Below are positions 1-6,612 of a DNA stretch of 6,612 bases, one piece after another. Every line of letters starts with the position of its first letter. Within the stretch, counting starts at the first letter, position 1. The stretch lies in the NCBI GenBank assembly GCA_002869425.1, contig PKSZ01000159.1:1-6612 (forward strand). The letters run 5' to 3'. This DNA comes from Marinilabiliales bacterium. Its GTDB lineage: Bacteria > Bacteroidota > Bacteroidia > Bacteroidales > BM523. The translations under genes were made by a program, and so were the position numbers. The notes under the pieces were generated by a model, which saw only the letters and a program-made list of their open reading frames with translations, made no database searches and was not told where the DNA came from.

Positions 1-201
1 ACATTGCATTATTCTTTGGATTTGACAAAAAAGGAAACCCTAACAGGAGATCACTTATATCTTATGCCCAATGATATTCTGTATATCAACCCGGTGAAAG
101 CATATGCATTCCAAGCGAATGGGCCCTCTATATCTATAGTGCTTTCCTTTTTGTCGGCTACAGTTTCAATCGTTACATTAACCACCTTGTTACTCAGATA
201 A
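1..201 (+). CDS. Wza-like polysaccharide export outer-membrane protein, C-terminal fragment
   Basis: The frame is open from the left edge and ends at TAA, giving the last 66 residues of a protein whose start lies outside the window. The fragment has a short beta-rich stretch with the pattern GD-LYL-PNDILYINPVKA (fragment residues about 16-34), typical of the end of the soluble part of Wza-type export proteins. A hydrophobic segment (about 43-65) follows, ending in a single Arg. In Wza-family proteins the last helix crosses the outer membrane and forms the export pore, and Bacteroidota homologues commonly end this way. The position directly before a wzc gene, 4 bp away, is the classical wza-wzc order and is strong supporting evidence. 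The SLBB and Poly_export domains that would settle the family are outside the window, so the call rests on the tail and the context. Confidence 0.78.
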   Translation, partial: TLHYSLDLTKKETLTGDHLYLMPNDILYINPVKAYAFQANGPSISIVLSFLSATVSIVTLTTLLLR

Positions 202-205
202 TACA

Positions 206-2629
206 ATGGAAAATCAACATGCTGAATTGATTCAGAAAGAGGATGGTATTGATATTAAAAAATATCTTTTAAAGTTTCTTAAAAATTGGTATTGGTTTGT
301 GATTACCATCTCAATTGCTTATTCATTGGCATATTTTGTAAATCGTTATTCTGTTCCAATATATCAGATTAGTTCGTCCATTATGGTTCGGGAAAAGGGT
401 TCAGTTCAAGGGAGTGCAGAAAATTTGTTGCAGGATTTGGGCTTTTACAGGAGAATGCGGCAGAAGAAAGATGTGGAAAATGAAATTGGCTTATTAAAGT
501 CATATAGTCTGGTTGCTAGGGCTTTGGAAAATCTTAATTTCAGCGTAACCTATATGGGTGTTGGAGATATAAAAGAATCTGAATTGTATGGAGATAACAT
601 TCCGTTTAAGGTTCGCTTTGATACTTCCCATGCACAGCTTATTGGCATCCCTTTTTATGTTGTAATTCTGTCTAGCGAAAGGTATTCTCTTTTTATTGAT
701 GATGAATCTAAGTTGGACACAGTATTGCAGTTTGGGGATATTTTTGAGAACAAATCGTCACGTTTTTCTCTTCACTTGAATAAGAAAAATTTTAATGCAG
801 AATTTCCCAACGGTAATTATGATAAGGGATTTTATTTTTTTCTTAACAATGAGAATGCCTTGGTTAACCAGTATCGAAATAAAATATCAATTGAACCACT
901 TGGCGAAAAATCTACTTTTCTAGTGTTAAGGTCTACGGGGACAATTCCTGAAAAGGAAGCAGATTTTCTAAATGAATTGAGTAATGCCTATATTGATGCT
1001 GAGCTGGAAGAGAAAAATATGGCCAGCATCAATACCATTAAATTTATTGATAATCAGCTGGAAGGAATTATTGATTCTTTAAAAATAGCAGAAGGGAATC
1101 TTGAAAGTTTTCGCTTGAGTAATCAGGCTATTATTGATATCAGTTCGGAAGGTAAAATGTTAATTGAAAAGATGGATAAGCTTCAAAATGAAGAATCTGT
1201 ATTAAAAATGAGAAAGAAATATTTTGAATATCTTTCGGAGTATTTGTCTGAAAAAAGAAATGATTACAACAATGTAATAGCACCCTCATCAATAGGAGTA
1301 GAAGATCCTTTATTGAATTCATTGATCGCTCAGTTAAGCCAGTTGTACAATGAAAAGGGTGTTGTTTCATACAGTGTGAACGATAATAGTCCTTCTGTAA
1401 ACCTGATCAATGTTAAGATTGAGAATGTGATGAAAAGCCTGCGTGAAAATCTGGATAACATTATAAAAACCAACGCTATTTCATTGGAGGATATCGAATT
1501 AAGAATCACAGAAGTACAGAAAGAGATCAATAAACTACCAGCAACGGAAAGAAGCCTGATTAATATTAGAAGAAAATTTGAAATCAACGATCAAATTTAC
1601 ACTTTTTTGTTGCAAAAAAGAGCTGAGGCTGGCATATCCCTTGCATCCAATGTTGCGGATAATAAAATTATTGACCGGGCTAGCCCATCTAATGCAGTGG
1701 TTATAGGGCCCAATAAATCCAGAAATACATCTATGGCGTTATTGATAGGCTTTTTAATACCTGCAGCCATTATTCTGTTAAGGGATTTCCTAAACAACAA
1801 GATAGTAGAGAAAAAAGATATCAGTAATAATACCAGAATACCTATTCTGAGTTCTATCGGGCATGTGGAGAATAAGGATAATATCCCAGTTATCAACAAT
1901 CCCAAAGCTTTTGTTGCGGAATCTTTTCGGACATTGCGAACCAATATTCAGTTTTATCTTCCAGACAAAGAGGATAAAATTATTTCAGTTACTTCAACTA
2001 TTAGTGGTGAAGGAAAAACGTTTATTGCCTGTAATATTGCATCAATATTGGCCATGGCTGGAAAGAAAACACTTTTGGTTGGATTAGACCTGAGAAAGCC
2101 CACCATTCATAAGCATTTTGATATAGATAACTCAAAAGGAATCAGTACATATTTAATAAATAAGACAGAATATAAGGATATAATAATCAATGCTGAATTA
2201 CAAAACTTGTTTATTATTCCTTCTGGCCCTATTCCTCCTAACCCTTCAGAGTTGATTGAGTCTGACAAAATGATAGATTTTGTGAGCAAAATAAAGGAGG
2301 AATTTGATTATATTATTTTTGATACTCCTCCTGTTGCTTTGGTAACCGATGCATTATTGATTGGAAAATATTCCAGTATTACACTCTTTGTTGTACGTCA
2401 GGATTATACAAGGAAGGGAATGCTTTCTGTTATTGATGAAATATATCATAAGAAAATTTTAAGACCTGTATCCATTATAGTGAATGATGTCCACCAGGTT
2501 CATGAAGGATATTATAGTTATGGCTATGGTTATGGCTATGGTTATGGTTATGGTTATGGTTATGGAGACACAGATAGTAATGGAAGAAAAAGTAGTACAA
2601 TTAATCAGTTTTTTAAATTTGGAAAATGA
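206..2629 (+). CDS. wzc: Wzc-type tyrosine-protein kinase / polysaccharide chain-length regulator
   Basis: This is an 807-residue inner-membrane protein that controls polymer length and export through cyclic autophosphorylation. An N-terminal Wzz domain begins with a membrane helix (about 28-46). A long periplasmic region with coiled-coil stretches (about 255-475) ends in a GNVR-type segment (about 444-480). A Pro-containing motif (about 491-505) precedes the second membrane helix (about 507-525). The cytoplasmic BY-kinase domain keeps its key elements: the ExxRxxR oligomerisation motif E572-R575-R578, Walker A ISGEGKT with K604 and T605, Walker A' GLDLRKP with D628, and Walker B IIFDTPP with D706. 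The tail holds ten tyrosines (769, 770 and every second residue from 772 to 786), the expected autophosphorylation cluster. Domain order and length match the fused proteobacterial-type Wzc, with no sign of truncation. The ATG at 206 lies 4 bp after the export gene and has no Shine-Dalgarno. The stop overlaps the gmd start as ATGA. Confidence 0.96.
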   Translation: MENQHAELIQKEDGIDIKKYLLKFLKNWYWFVITISIAYSLAYFVNRYSVPIYQISSSIMVREKGSVQGSAENLLQDLGFYRRMRQKKDVENEIGLLKSYSLVARALENLNFSVTYMGVGDIKESELYGDNIPFKVRFDTSHAQLIGIPFYVVILSSERYSLFIDDESKLDTVLQFGDIFENKSSRFSLHLNKKNFNAEFPNGNYDKGFYFFLNNENALVNQYRNKISIEPLGEKSTFLVLRSTGTIPEKEADFLNELSNAYIDAELEEKNMASINTIKFIDNQLEGIIDSLKIAEGNLESFRLSNQAIIDISSEGKMLIEKMDKLQNEESVLKMRKKYFEYLSEYLSEKRNDYNNVIAPSSIGVEDPLLNSLIAQLSQLYNEKGVVSYSVNDNSPSVNLINVKIENVMKSLRENLDNIIKTNAISLEDIELRITEVQKEINKLPATERSLINIRRKFEINDQIYTFLLQKRAEAGISLASNVADNKIIDRASPSNAVVIGPNKSRNTSMALLIGFLIPAAIILLRDFLNNKIVEKKDISNNTRIPILSSIGHVENKDNIPVINNPKAFVAESFRTLRTNIQFYLPDKEDKIISVTSTISGEGKTFIACNIASILAMAGKKTLLVGLDLRKPTIHKHFDIDNSKGISTYLINKTEYKDIIINAELQNLFIIPSGPIPPNPSELIESDKMIDFVSKIKEEFDYIIFDTPPVALVTDALLIGKYSSITLFVVRQDYTRKGMLSVIDEIYHKKILRPVSIIVNDVHQVHEGYYSYGYGYGYGYGYGYGYGDTDSNGRKSSTINQFFKFGK
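2519..2566 (+). repeat. In-frame hexanucleotide tandem repeat (TATGGN x8) coding for (Tyr-Gly)8
   Basis: Eight consecutive 6-bp units, TATGG followed by C, T or A, encode Tyr-Gly repeats at Wzc residues 772-787. Units 4 to 7 are identical (TATGGT), and the others differ only at the Gly third position. Because the unit is two codons, gain or loss of whole units keeps the reading frame and changes only the number of tail tyrosines. The repeat is read directly from the sequence. Copy-number variation is inference. Confidence 0.95.
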
Positions 2630-3774
2630 AAAAAGCTTTAATAACAGGTGTTACAGGCCAAGATGGAGCATATTTAGCAGAACTGCTAATCAAAAAGGGG
2701 TATATTGTATATGGCTTAAAGAGAAGGGCGTCAACATTCAATACAAAGCGAATAGATCATTTATTTGTGAAGAATAGGGGTGATGAAACAAATTTTCATT
2801 ATGCCTATACCGATATGACAGAGACCACAAGCCTTGTTCGTTTGTTGAAGGAAATTGAACCTGATGAGATATATAACTTAGCAGCACAAAGTCATGTTAA
2901 AGTTAGTTTTGATACTCCTGAATATACAGCCAATGCTGATGGTTTGGGTGTTCTAAGAATTTTGGAATCAATAAGACTGTTGGGATTAGAAAAGAAAACA
3001 AAGTTTTATCAGGCGTCTACAAGTGAGCTGTATGGAAAAGTACGGGAAACTCCTCAAAATGAAAATACTCCATTTTATCCAAGAAGTCCATATGCTGTAG
3101 CGAAAATTTATGGATATTGGATTACTGTTAATTATAGAGAAGCATATAATCTGTTTTCATGTAATGGTATTCTCTTTAATCATGAGTCACCGATACGGGG
3201 TGAAACATTTGTAACCAGAAAGATTACTCGGGCTGCTGCAAATATTGCCCTTGGCCTGCAAAAGAAGCTCCTGCTGGGCAACCTTAATGCGAAACGTGAT
3301 TGGGGACATGCAAAAGATTATGTCAAAGCAATGTGGTTGATGTTACAACAAGATAAACCAGAGGATTTTGTTATTGCAACAGGAATTACAACATCTGTTC
3401 GTGAGTTTGCAGTAAAATCATTCGGATATGTTGGTATAAATTTGGTCTTTCTAGGAGAAGGGGAAGAGGAAAGAGGGATTGTTGATCATATAGATCATGA
3501 AAGATATGAGAGAAGAATAGGTAAAAAATTTGCTCATATTAGAAAAGGGGATGTCTTGATAGAAGTCGATCCTTTTTATTACAGACCAACCGAAGTTGAT
3601 TTATTGCTTGGTGATCCAACAAAAGCAAGAGAAAAACTAGGGTGGGAACCGAAATATAATGTAGAAATGTTGGTGGACGAAATGATGGACTCCGATTTAA
3701 AAATGATGCAGAAGGAAGATTATCTGAAAAAAGGCGGATTCGAAATCACTCCCCAAATTGAAGATATAATGTAA
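2626..3774 (+). CDS. gmd: GDP-mannose 4,6-dehydratase
   Basis: This 382-residue cytoplasmic SDR enzyme converts GDP-D-mannose to GDP-4-keto-6-deoxy-D-mannose, the branch point to GDP-fucose, rhamnose, perosamine, colitose and related sugars. The Rossmann motif GVTGQDG lies at residues 8-14, followed by LKRRAS (31-36), the region that selects NADP(H). The catalytic set is in place: T132 and E134 within STSELYG, and Y156/K160 of the YxxxK motif in [10 protein letters not shown]. Family signatures [20 protein letters not shown] (185-204), [10 protein letters not shown] (224-233) and [15 protein letters not shown] (320-334) are all present. Length is close to the usual 370-380. The ATG overlaps the wzc stop (ATGA), suggesting translational coupling. 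It is the first of four sugar-nucleotide genes, and no GDP-fucose synthase follows within the window, so the product probably does not go simply to fucose. Confidence 0.96.
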   Translation: MKKALITGVTGQDGAYLAELLIKKGYIVYGLKRRASTFNTKRIDHLFVKNRGDETNFHYAYTDMTETTSLVRLLKEIEPDEIYNLAAQSHVKVSFDTPEYTANADGLGVLRILESIRLLGLEKKTKFYQASTSELYGKVRETPQNENTPFYPRSPYAVAKIYGYWITVNYREAYNLFSCNGILFNHESPIRGETFVTRKITRAAANIALGLQKKLLLGNLNAKRDWGHAKDYVKAMWLMLQQDKPEDFVIATGITTSVREFAVKSFGYVGINLVFLGEGEEERGIVDHIDHERYERRIGKKFAHIRKGDVLIEVDPFYYRPTEVDLLLGDPTKAREKLGWEPKYNVEMLVDEMMDSDLKMMQKEDYLKKGGFEITPQIEDIM

Positions 3775-3780
3775 GTAGAT

Positions 3781-4308
3781 ATGTCGTATAAAGATTTTAA
3801 CATAGAAAGATCCAATGTGTTGTCTGATGTTCTCATTATTACACCATCCATGCATTGGGATTTAAGAGGAAATATCTATAGCTCATATAATGTTGATTAT
3901 TATAATGATTTTTTGACTAAAAAACTTGATTTTAAGCATGATAAATTTGCGCAAAACAAACATAATGTTTTGCGGGGATTGCATGGTGACCATAAAACAT
4001 GGAAACTTGTTTCGTGTGTTTGGGGAGAAATTTATGAGGTTGTTATGGATATGAGAAAGGAATCCCAAACATATAAGAAGTGGGATGCCTTTGATTTATC
4101 AGCAGAAGAATATAGACAGGTGCTTATTCCACCAGGATATGTGAATGGTTATTATGTTAAAAGTGAGAATGCAGTATTTCATTATAAGCTTGCATATGAC
4201 GGAGAATATATTGATGCAGGGGAGCAGATGACCTTTCGTTGGGACGATCCGGATCTTGGAATTATTTGGCCATGCAAGAATCCGATATTACAAGCCAGAG
4301 ATAAATAA
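3781..4308 (+). CDS. RmlC-like NDP-4-keto-sugar 3,5-epimerase, probably acting on a GDP-4-keto-6-deoxy sugar
   Basis: This 175-residue cupin of the dTDP-4-dehydrorhamnose 3,5-epimerase family inverts carbons next to a 4-keto group by proton exchange. Compared from memory with Salmonella RmlC (H63, K73, H120, Y133, D170), the residues correspond to H68 in NVLRGLHGD, K75, N122, Y135 in the HYK segment, and D174 near the C-terminus. The catalytic base, tyrosine acid and partner aspartate are kept, but the second histidine is Asn. The loop after H68 is about three residues shorter and has GD where RmlC has an aromatic-Gln pair. As I recall them, the Campylobacter GDP-heptose epimerases (DdahB/MlghB, Cj1430 type) share the HGD-KT-KLV pattern and an Asn at this position. 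With gmd 6 bp upstream, a GDP-linked substrate is more likely than dTDP-4-keto-rhamnose. Whether C3, C5 or both are inverted cannot be read from the sequence. A 3,4-ketoisomerase of the FdtA type is less likely given the RmlC catalytic set. Confidence 0.88.
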   Translation: MSYKDFNIERSNVLSDVLIITPSMHWDLRGNIYSSYNVDYYNDFLTKKLDFKHDKFAQNKHNVLRGLHGDHKTWKLVSCVWGEIYEVVMDMRKESQTYKKWDAFDLSAEEYRQVLIPPGYVNGYYVKSENAVFHYKLAYDGEYIDAGEQMTFRWDDPDLGIIWPCKNPILQARDK

Positions 4309-4318
4309 TTATAACCAG

Positions 4319-5497
4319 ATGCTAAACAAAGAAAATTCAGAATTGGCGATTAATGGAGGTAATCCAATTTCTAATGCTAAAATATTGATTCATAAACCAT
4401 ATATGGATGAAGATGATTTTGACTCGGTAGATAAGGTTACGAGATCAACATTTGTTTCTGGAGATGGACCAGAATGTCGCATATTTGAAAAAGGTTTAGC
4501 AGAGTATTTAGACGTAAAACATGTTTTGTTTGTTAATTCAGCAACATCTGCTCTTGAATTAGCTTTTAGAGTTAAGAGTTTTCCTGCTGGGAGTGAAGTA
4601 ATAGTGCCAAACTTTACATATACATCTACTGCAATTGCGGCTTTGTACAATAATTTGAATGTGGTTTTGGCTGATGTTTACCCGGATAATGGTAGTCTTG
4701 ATGTTTCAAAACTAAAATCATATATAACAAAGAAAACTGTTGCAATTGCTCCGGTAGACTATGGAGGAATCCCTGCAGAAATGGATGAAATTATGAATAT
4801 AGCCAATCAACATGGATTGTACGTAGTACACGATACAGCCCAGTCAATTGGTTCAGAATATAAAGGCAAGAAAACAGGATGTCAGGGACATGTTTCAACT
4901 TTTAGTTTTCATGGTACAAAAAACCTTACAACAGGAGAAGGTGGAGCTTTTGTAACAAATGATGATTCTATCGCAGATAGAGTTAAAATATTGAGGGAAA
5001 AAGGTACAGATAAGTATTCATTTCTTACAGATAATAAAGACAGAGGTTACTATGAATATGTTGATATAGGGAATTCATATGTACAATCCAATATAAATGG
5101 AGCACTAGGTATTTCGCAACTAAATAAATTGGATTGGATGAACAATGAGCGAAGAAAGATTGCAGAGTTTTATAAAAATGAATTATCTGGAATTAAGGAA
5201 ATTGATTTTATGAGAATTACTGAAGGCTCAAATCATAACTGGCATTTGTTTGGAGTACTGGTTCTACTGGAAGATAGATATTGGATAATGGATGCTTTAA
5301 GAGCCGAAGGTGTTTTAGCAAATGTTCATTATACTCCATTACATAGAAATAAGTACTATTCTTGTTTAGGTGAGGATAGGGATTTTCCTGGTAGTATTGA
5401 ATTTTTTAATCGATTATTAAGGTTGCCGATTTATCCTTCACTTTCAAGTGTTGATGCTCAGAGAGTTACACAGGCGATAGCAAAAGTATTTCTATAG
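4319..5497 (+). CDS. DegT/DnrJ/EryC1/StrS-family PLP sugar aminotransferase, WecE (RffA)-like
   Basis: This 392-residue fold-type I enzyme is expected to transfer an amino group, usually from glutamate, onto a 4-keto-6-deoxy sugar nucleotide. The phosphate-binding region NSATSALELA is at 73-82. D172 in HDTAQSIG should contact the PLP ring nitrogen, with Q175 nearby. The Schiff-base lysine is K201 in FHGTKNLTTGEGGA. Lys at this site, not His, separates it from ColD-type 3-dehydrases. The REKGT (226-230) and YVDIGNSYVQSNINGA (247-262) stretches resemble WecE/RffA more than GDP-perosamine synthase. WecE normally uses a dTDP-4-keto sugar, so a GDP substrate here is inferred from the neighbours. 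The ATG at 4319 was chosen because it lies 10 bp after the epimerase stop. An upstream in-frame TTG at 4256 would add 21 atypical residues inside the epimerase gene. Amination at C3 instead of C4 cannot be excluded. Confidence 0.93.
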   Translation: MLNKENSELAINGGNPISNAKILIHKPYMDEDDFDSVDKVTRSTFVSGDGPECRIFEKGLAEYLDVKHVLFVNSATSALELAFRVKSFPAGSEVIVPNFTYTSTAIAALYNNLNVVLADVYPDNGSLDVSKLKSYITKKTVAIAPVDYGGIPAEMDEIMNIANQHGLYVVHDTAQSIGSEYKGKKTGCQGHVSTFSFHGTKNLTTGEGGAFVTNDDSIADRVKILREKGTDKYSFLTDNKDRGYYEYVDIGNSYVQSNINGALGISQLNKLDWMNNERRKIAEFYKNELSGIKEIDFMRITEGSNHNWHLFGVLVLLEDRYWIMDALRAEGVLANVHYTPLHRNKYYSCLGEDRDFPGSIEFFNRLLRLPIYPSLSSVDAQRVTQAIAKVFL

Positions 5498-5501
5498 AAA
5501 T
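5488..5501. repeat. Perfect 14-bp palindrome abutting the ATP-grasp start
   Basis: ATTTCTATAGAAAT is its own reverse complement. It covers the last codons and TAG stop of the aminotransferase gene and the 4-bp gap, ending one base before the TTG start at 5502. In AT-rich DNA a palindrome of this length can arise by chance. It has no loop and no T-run after it, so it is not a convincing terminator. No function is claimed. Confidence 0.4.
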
Positions 5502-6612
5502 TTGAATAAGAGTGTTTTAATATTTGGAGCAGGCCTGAATCAAGTTTCTTTGATTAAAGCATGCAATCATTTGGGGTACCGTTCAGTGGTTATCGATCCA
5601 AATTCTGATCCACCTGGAAAGAAGTATGCCTCAGTTTTTGAGGTTGTCGACCCTTTTGACTATGATAGAACAAAGAGCATTGCTGAATGTTATCAGGTTG
5701 ATGGAATTGTGACTTCTCAAATGGAAAATCCACTAAAGTTGATGGCGCGATTAGCAAAAGAGAAGGCTTACATTTTTAATTCTCCCGAGGTTATTGAACG
5801 AAGTACTAATAAGTTTCTAATGAAAAAGGTTCTTTTGAGAAATGGTATCTCATGCGCCAAAGGATATTTATTTAATAATGAATCCGAATTTTTGGAAGTT
5901 GGTATAAAAGATTTGTTTTTTCCATTAATTATTAAACCGAAAGACTCACATTCAAGTAGAGGAGTCTTTCTTGCTGAAGATTATAAGTCTTTAAAAAACT
6001 ATATTCCTCAAAGTGCTTCCTATTCTTCAGATGGATCGTACATAATTGAGGAATATATTGAAGGAAGGGAATATAGCATTGAGTCAGTAACATATAATGG
6101 TTTTACTACAATTATTCAAATAACAGAAAAGATTGTTACACCATTTCCGTATAATGTTGAACTTGGCCATATTCAGCCCGCGCAATTATCTGATATTGAA
6201 AGACAAGAGACTGAGAATCTGGTGATAAAAGTTATTAGTTCTCTGGGATTAGATAATACAGTTTCTCATGCTGAAGTGAAGCTGTCAAAGGATGGACCAT
6301 ATTTAATTGAGATAGGAGCAAGAATGGGAGGTGACTTTATAAGTTCGTACTTGACCAAAACTTCAACAGGAGTAGACCTTGATAAGGCTGCAGTTCAGTT
6401 ATCTATTGGTATTGAGCCAGATTTAGAAAAGAAGGAAGAATCGTATAGCTATATTAGTTACATTACATTGGAAAAGGGTAAAAGAGTAGTTTCTGTTGAA
6501 CCAATAGATGACATTTTAAACAATGAAGATGTAGTGATTGCAGGAATTTTTGTATCGGTAGAGGATGTAATCACTGAAGTTACTCATAGTGCTCAAAGAA
6601 GTGGTTATATTC
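5502..6612 (+). CDS. ATP-grasp carboxylate-amine ligase, 3' end beyond the window
   Basis: The frame is open from 5502 to the right edge: 370 codons, no stop. ATP-grasp enzymes activate a carboxylate as an acyl-phosphate and join it to an amine or similar nucleophile. An N-terminal pre-ATP-grasp Rossmann-like part (about 1-95) opens with SVLIFGAGLNQ. The ATP-grasp core follows: NKFLMKKVLLRNGI (103-116), PLIIKPKDSHSSRGV (141-155) with K145 and the flexible loop, YIIEEYIEGREYSIE (180-194) with E183/E184 near the adenine site, and AEVKL plus EIGARMGGD with Mg-binding candidates E258 and E270. There is no in-frame ATG near the family N-terminus. TTG at 5502, 4 bp after the preceding stop, gives a normal start (MNKSVLIFGAG). 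Next to a sugar aminotransferase, a role in attaching an amino acid or other acid to the new amino group is plausible. Biotin-carboxylase or PurK-like activity is less likely in this context. The substrate is unknown. Confidence 0.85.
   Translation, partial: MNKSVLIFGAGLNQVSLIKACNHLGYRSVVIDPNSDPPGKKYASVFEVVDPFDYDRTKSIAECYQVDGIVTSQMENPLKLMARLAKEKAYIFNSPEVIERSTNKFLMKKVLLRNGISCAKGYLFNNESEFLEVGIKDLFFPLIIKPKDSHSSRGVFLAEDYKSLKNYIPQSASYSSDGSYIIEEYIEGREYSIESVTYNGFTTIIQITEKIVTPFPYNVELGHIQPAQLSDIERQETENLVIKVISSLGLDNTVSHAEVKLSKDGPYLIEIGARMGGDFISSYLTKTSTGVDLDKAAVQLSIGIEPDLEKKEESYSYISYITLEKGKRVVSVEPIDDILNNEDVVIAGIFVSVEDVITEVTHSAQRSGYI

Noticed and set aside
1140..1944. Several open frames on the minus strand beneath wzc
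   Set aside because: They lie fully antisense to a well-supported gene, have low-complexity hydrophobic translations, and show no start signals or family motifs.
2519..2566. Hexamer array as a CRISPR or regulatory repeat
   Set aside because: There are no spacers, the units are 6 bp, and the array sits in frame inside the Wzc tyrosine tail, which explains it.
2484..2777. Second + strand open frame with Met-Val repeats across the end of wzc and start of gmd
   Set aside because: It is the out-of-frame reading of the TATGGN repeat and of gmd. Its protein has no recognisable features, while both overlapping frames are clear families.
3480..3500. Repeated GATCAT near 3484-3498 as an operator-like site
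   Set aside because: It is explained by the Asp-His-Ile-Asp-His codons in gmd and lies deep inside the gene.
3762..3780. TATAAT-like sequence before the epimerase gene as a promoter
   Set aside because: It lies within the end of gmd in a tightly packed operon, has no convincing -35 or Bacteroidota -33 element, and such AT-rich matches are common here.
4256..4318. 5' extension of the aminotransferase to an upstream TTG
   Set aside because: It would overlap the end of the epimerase gene and add 21 residues not typical of the family. The ATG at 4319 fits the expected N-terminus and the operon spacing.
4319..5497. ColD-type 3-dehydrase (colitose pathway)
   Set aside because: The PLP site has Lys (K201), not the His that marks ColD, so ordinary transamination is expected.

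Overview
The window is a dense one-strand segment of a surface-polysaccharide (capsule, exopolysaccharide or O-antigen) locus, probably from a member of the Bacteroidota. That assignment is inference. It rests on AT-rich DNA, start codons without recognisable Shine-Dalgarno sequences, a Wza-type export protein ending in a hydrophobic helix, and a one-piece Wzc-type tyrosine kinase with a Tyr-Gly tail. No phylogenetic marker gene is present.

Layout, all on the + strand: (1) 1-201, the C-terminal end of a Wza-like outer-membrane export protein; (2) 206-2629, a full-length Wzc-type chain-length regulator and BY-kinase with an in-frame hexanucleotide repeat coding for its tyrosine tail; (3) 2626-3774, GDP-mannose 4,6-dehydratase (gmd), overlapping wzc by ATGA; (4) 3781-4308, an RmlC-fold sugar-nucleotide 3- and/or 5-epimerase; (5) 4319-5497, a DegT/WecE-type PLP sugar aminotransferase; (6) 5502 to beyond the right edge, an ATP-grasp ligase starting at TTG. 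Gaps are 4, -4, 6, 10 and 4 bp, so one polycistronic transcript is likely. I see no terminator, internal promoter, RNA gene, mobile element or CRISPR, and no gene-free stretch longer than 10 bp.

How the genes fit together: Wza and Wzc are export and polymerisation machinery. The next four genes read as an ordered route to a modified sugar. Gmd makes GDP-4-keto-6-deoxymannose, the epimerase inverts C3 and/or C5, the aminotransferase converts the 4-keto group to an amine, and the ATP-grasp enzyme could join that amine to a carboxylate such as an amino acid. The usual partner of gmd, GDP-fucose synthase, is not in the window. The most interesting proposal is therefore a GDP-linked, possibly L-configured, N-acylated 4-amino-4,6-dideoxyhexose pathway. 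The enzyme families are read from the sequence. The order of reactions and the final product are inferred.
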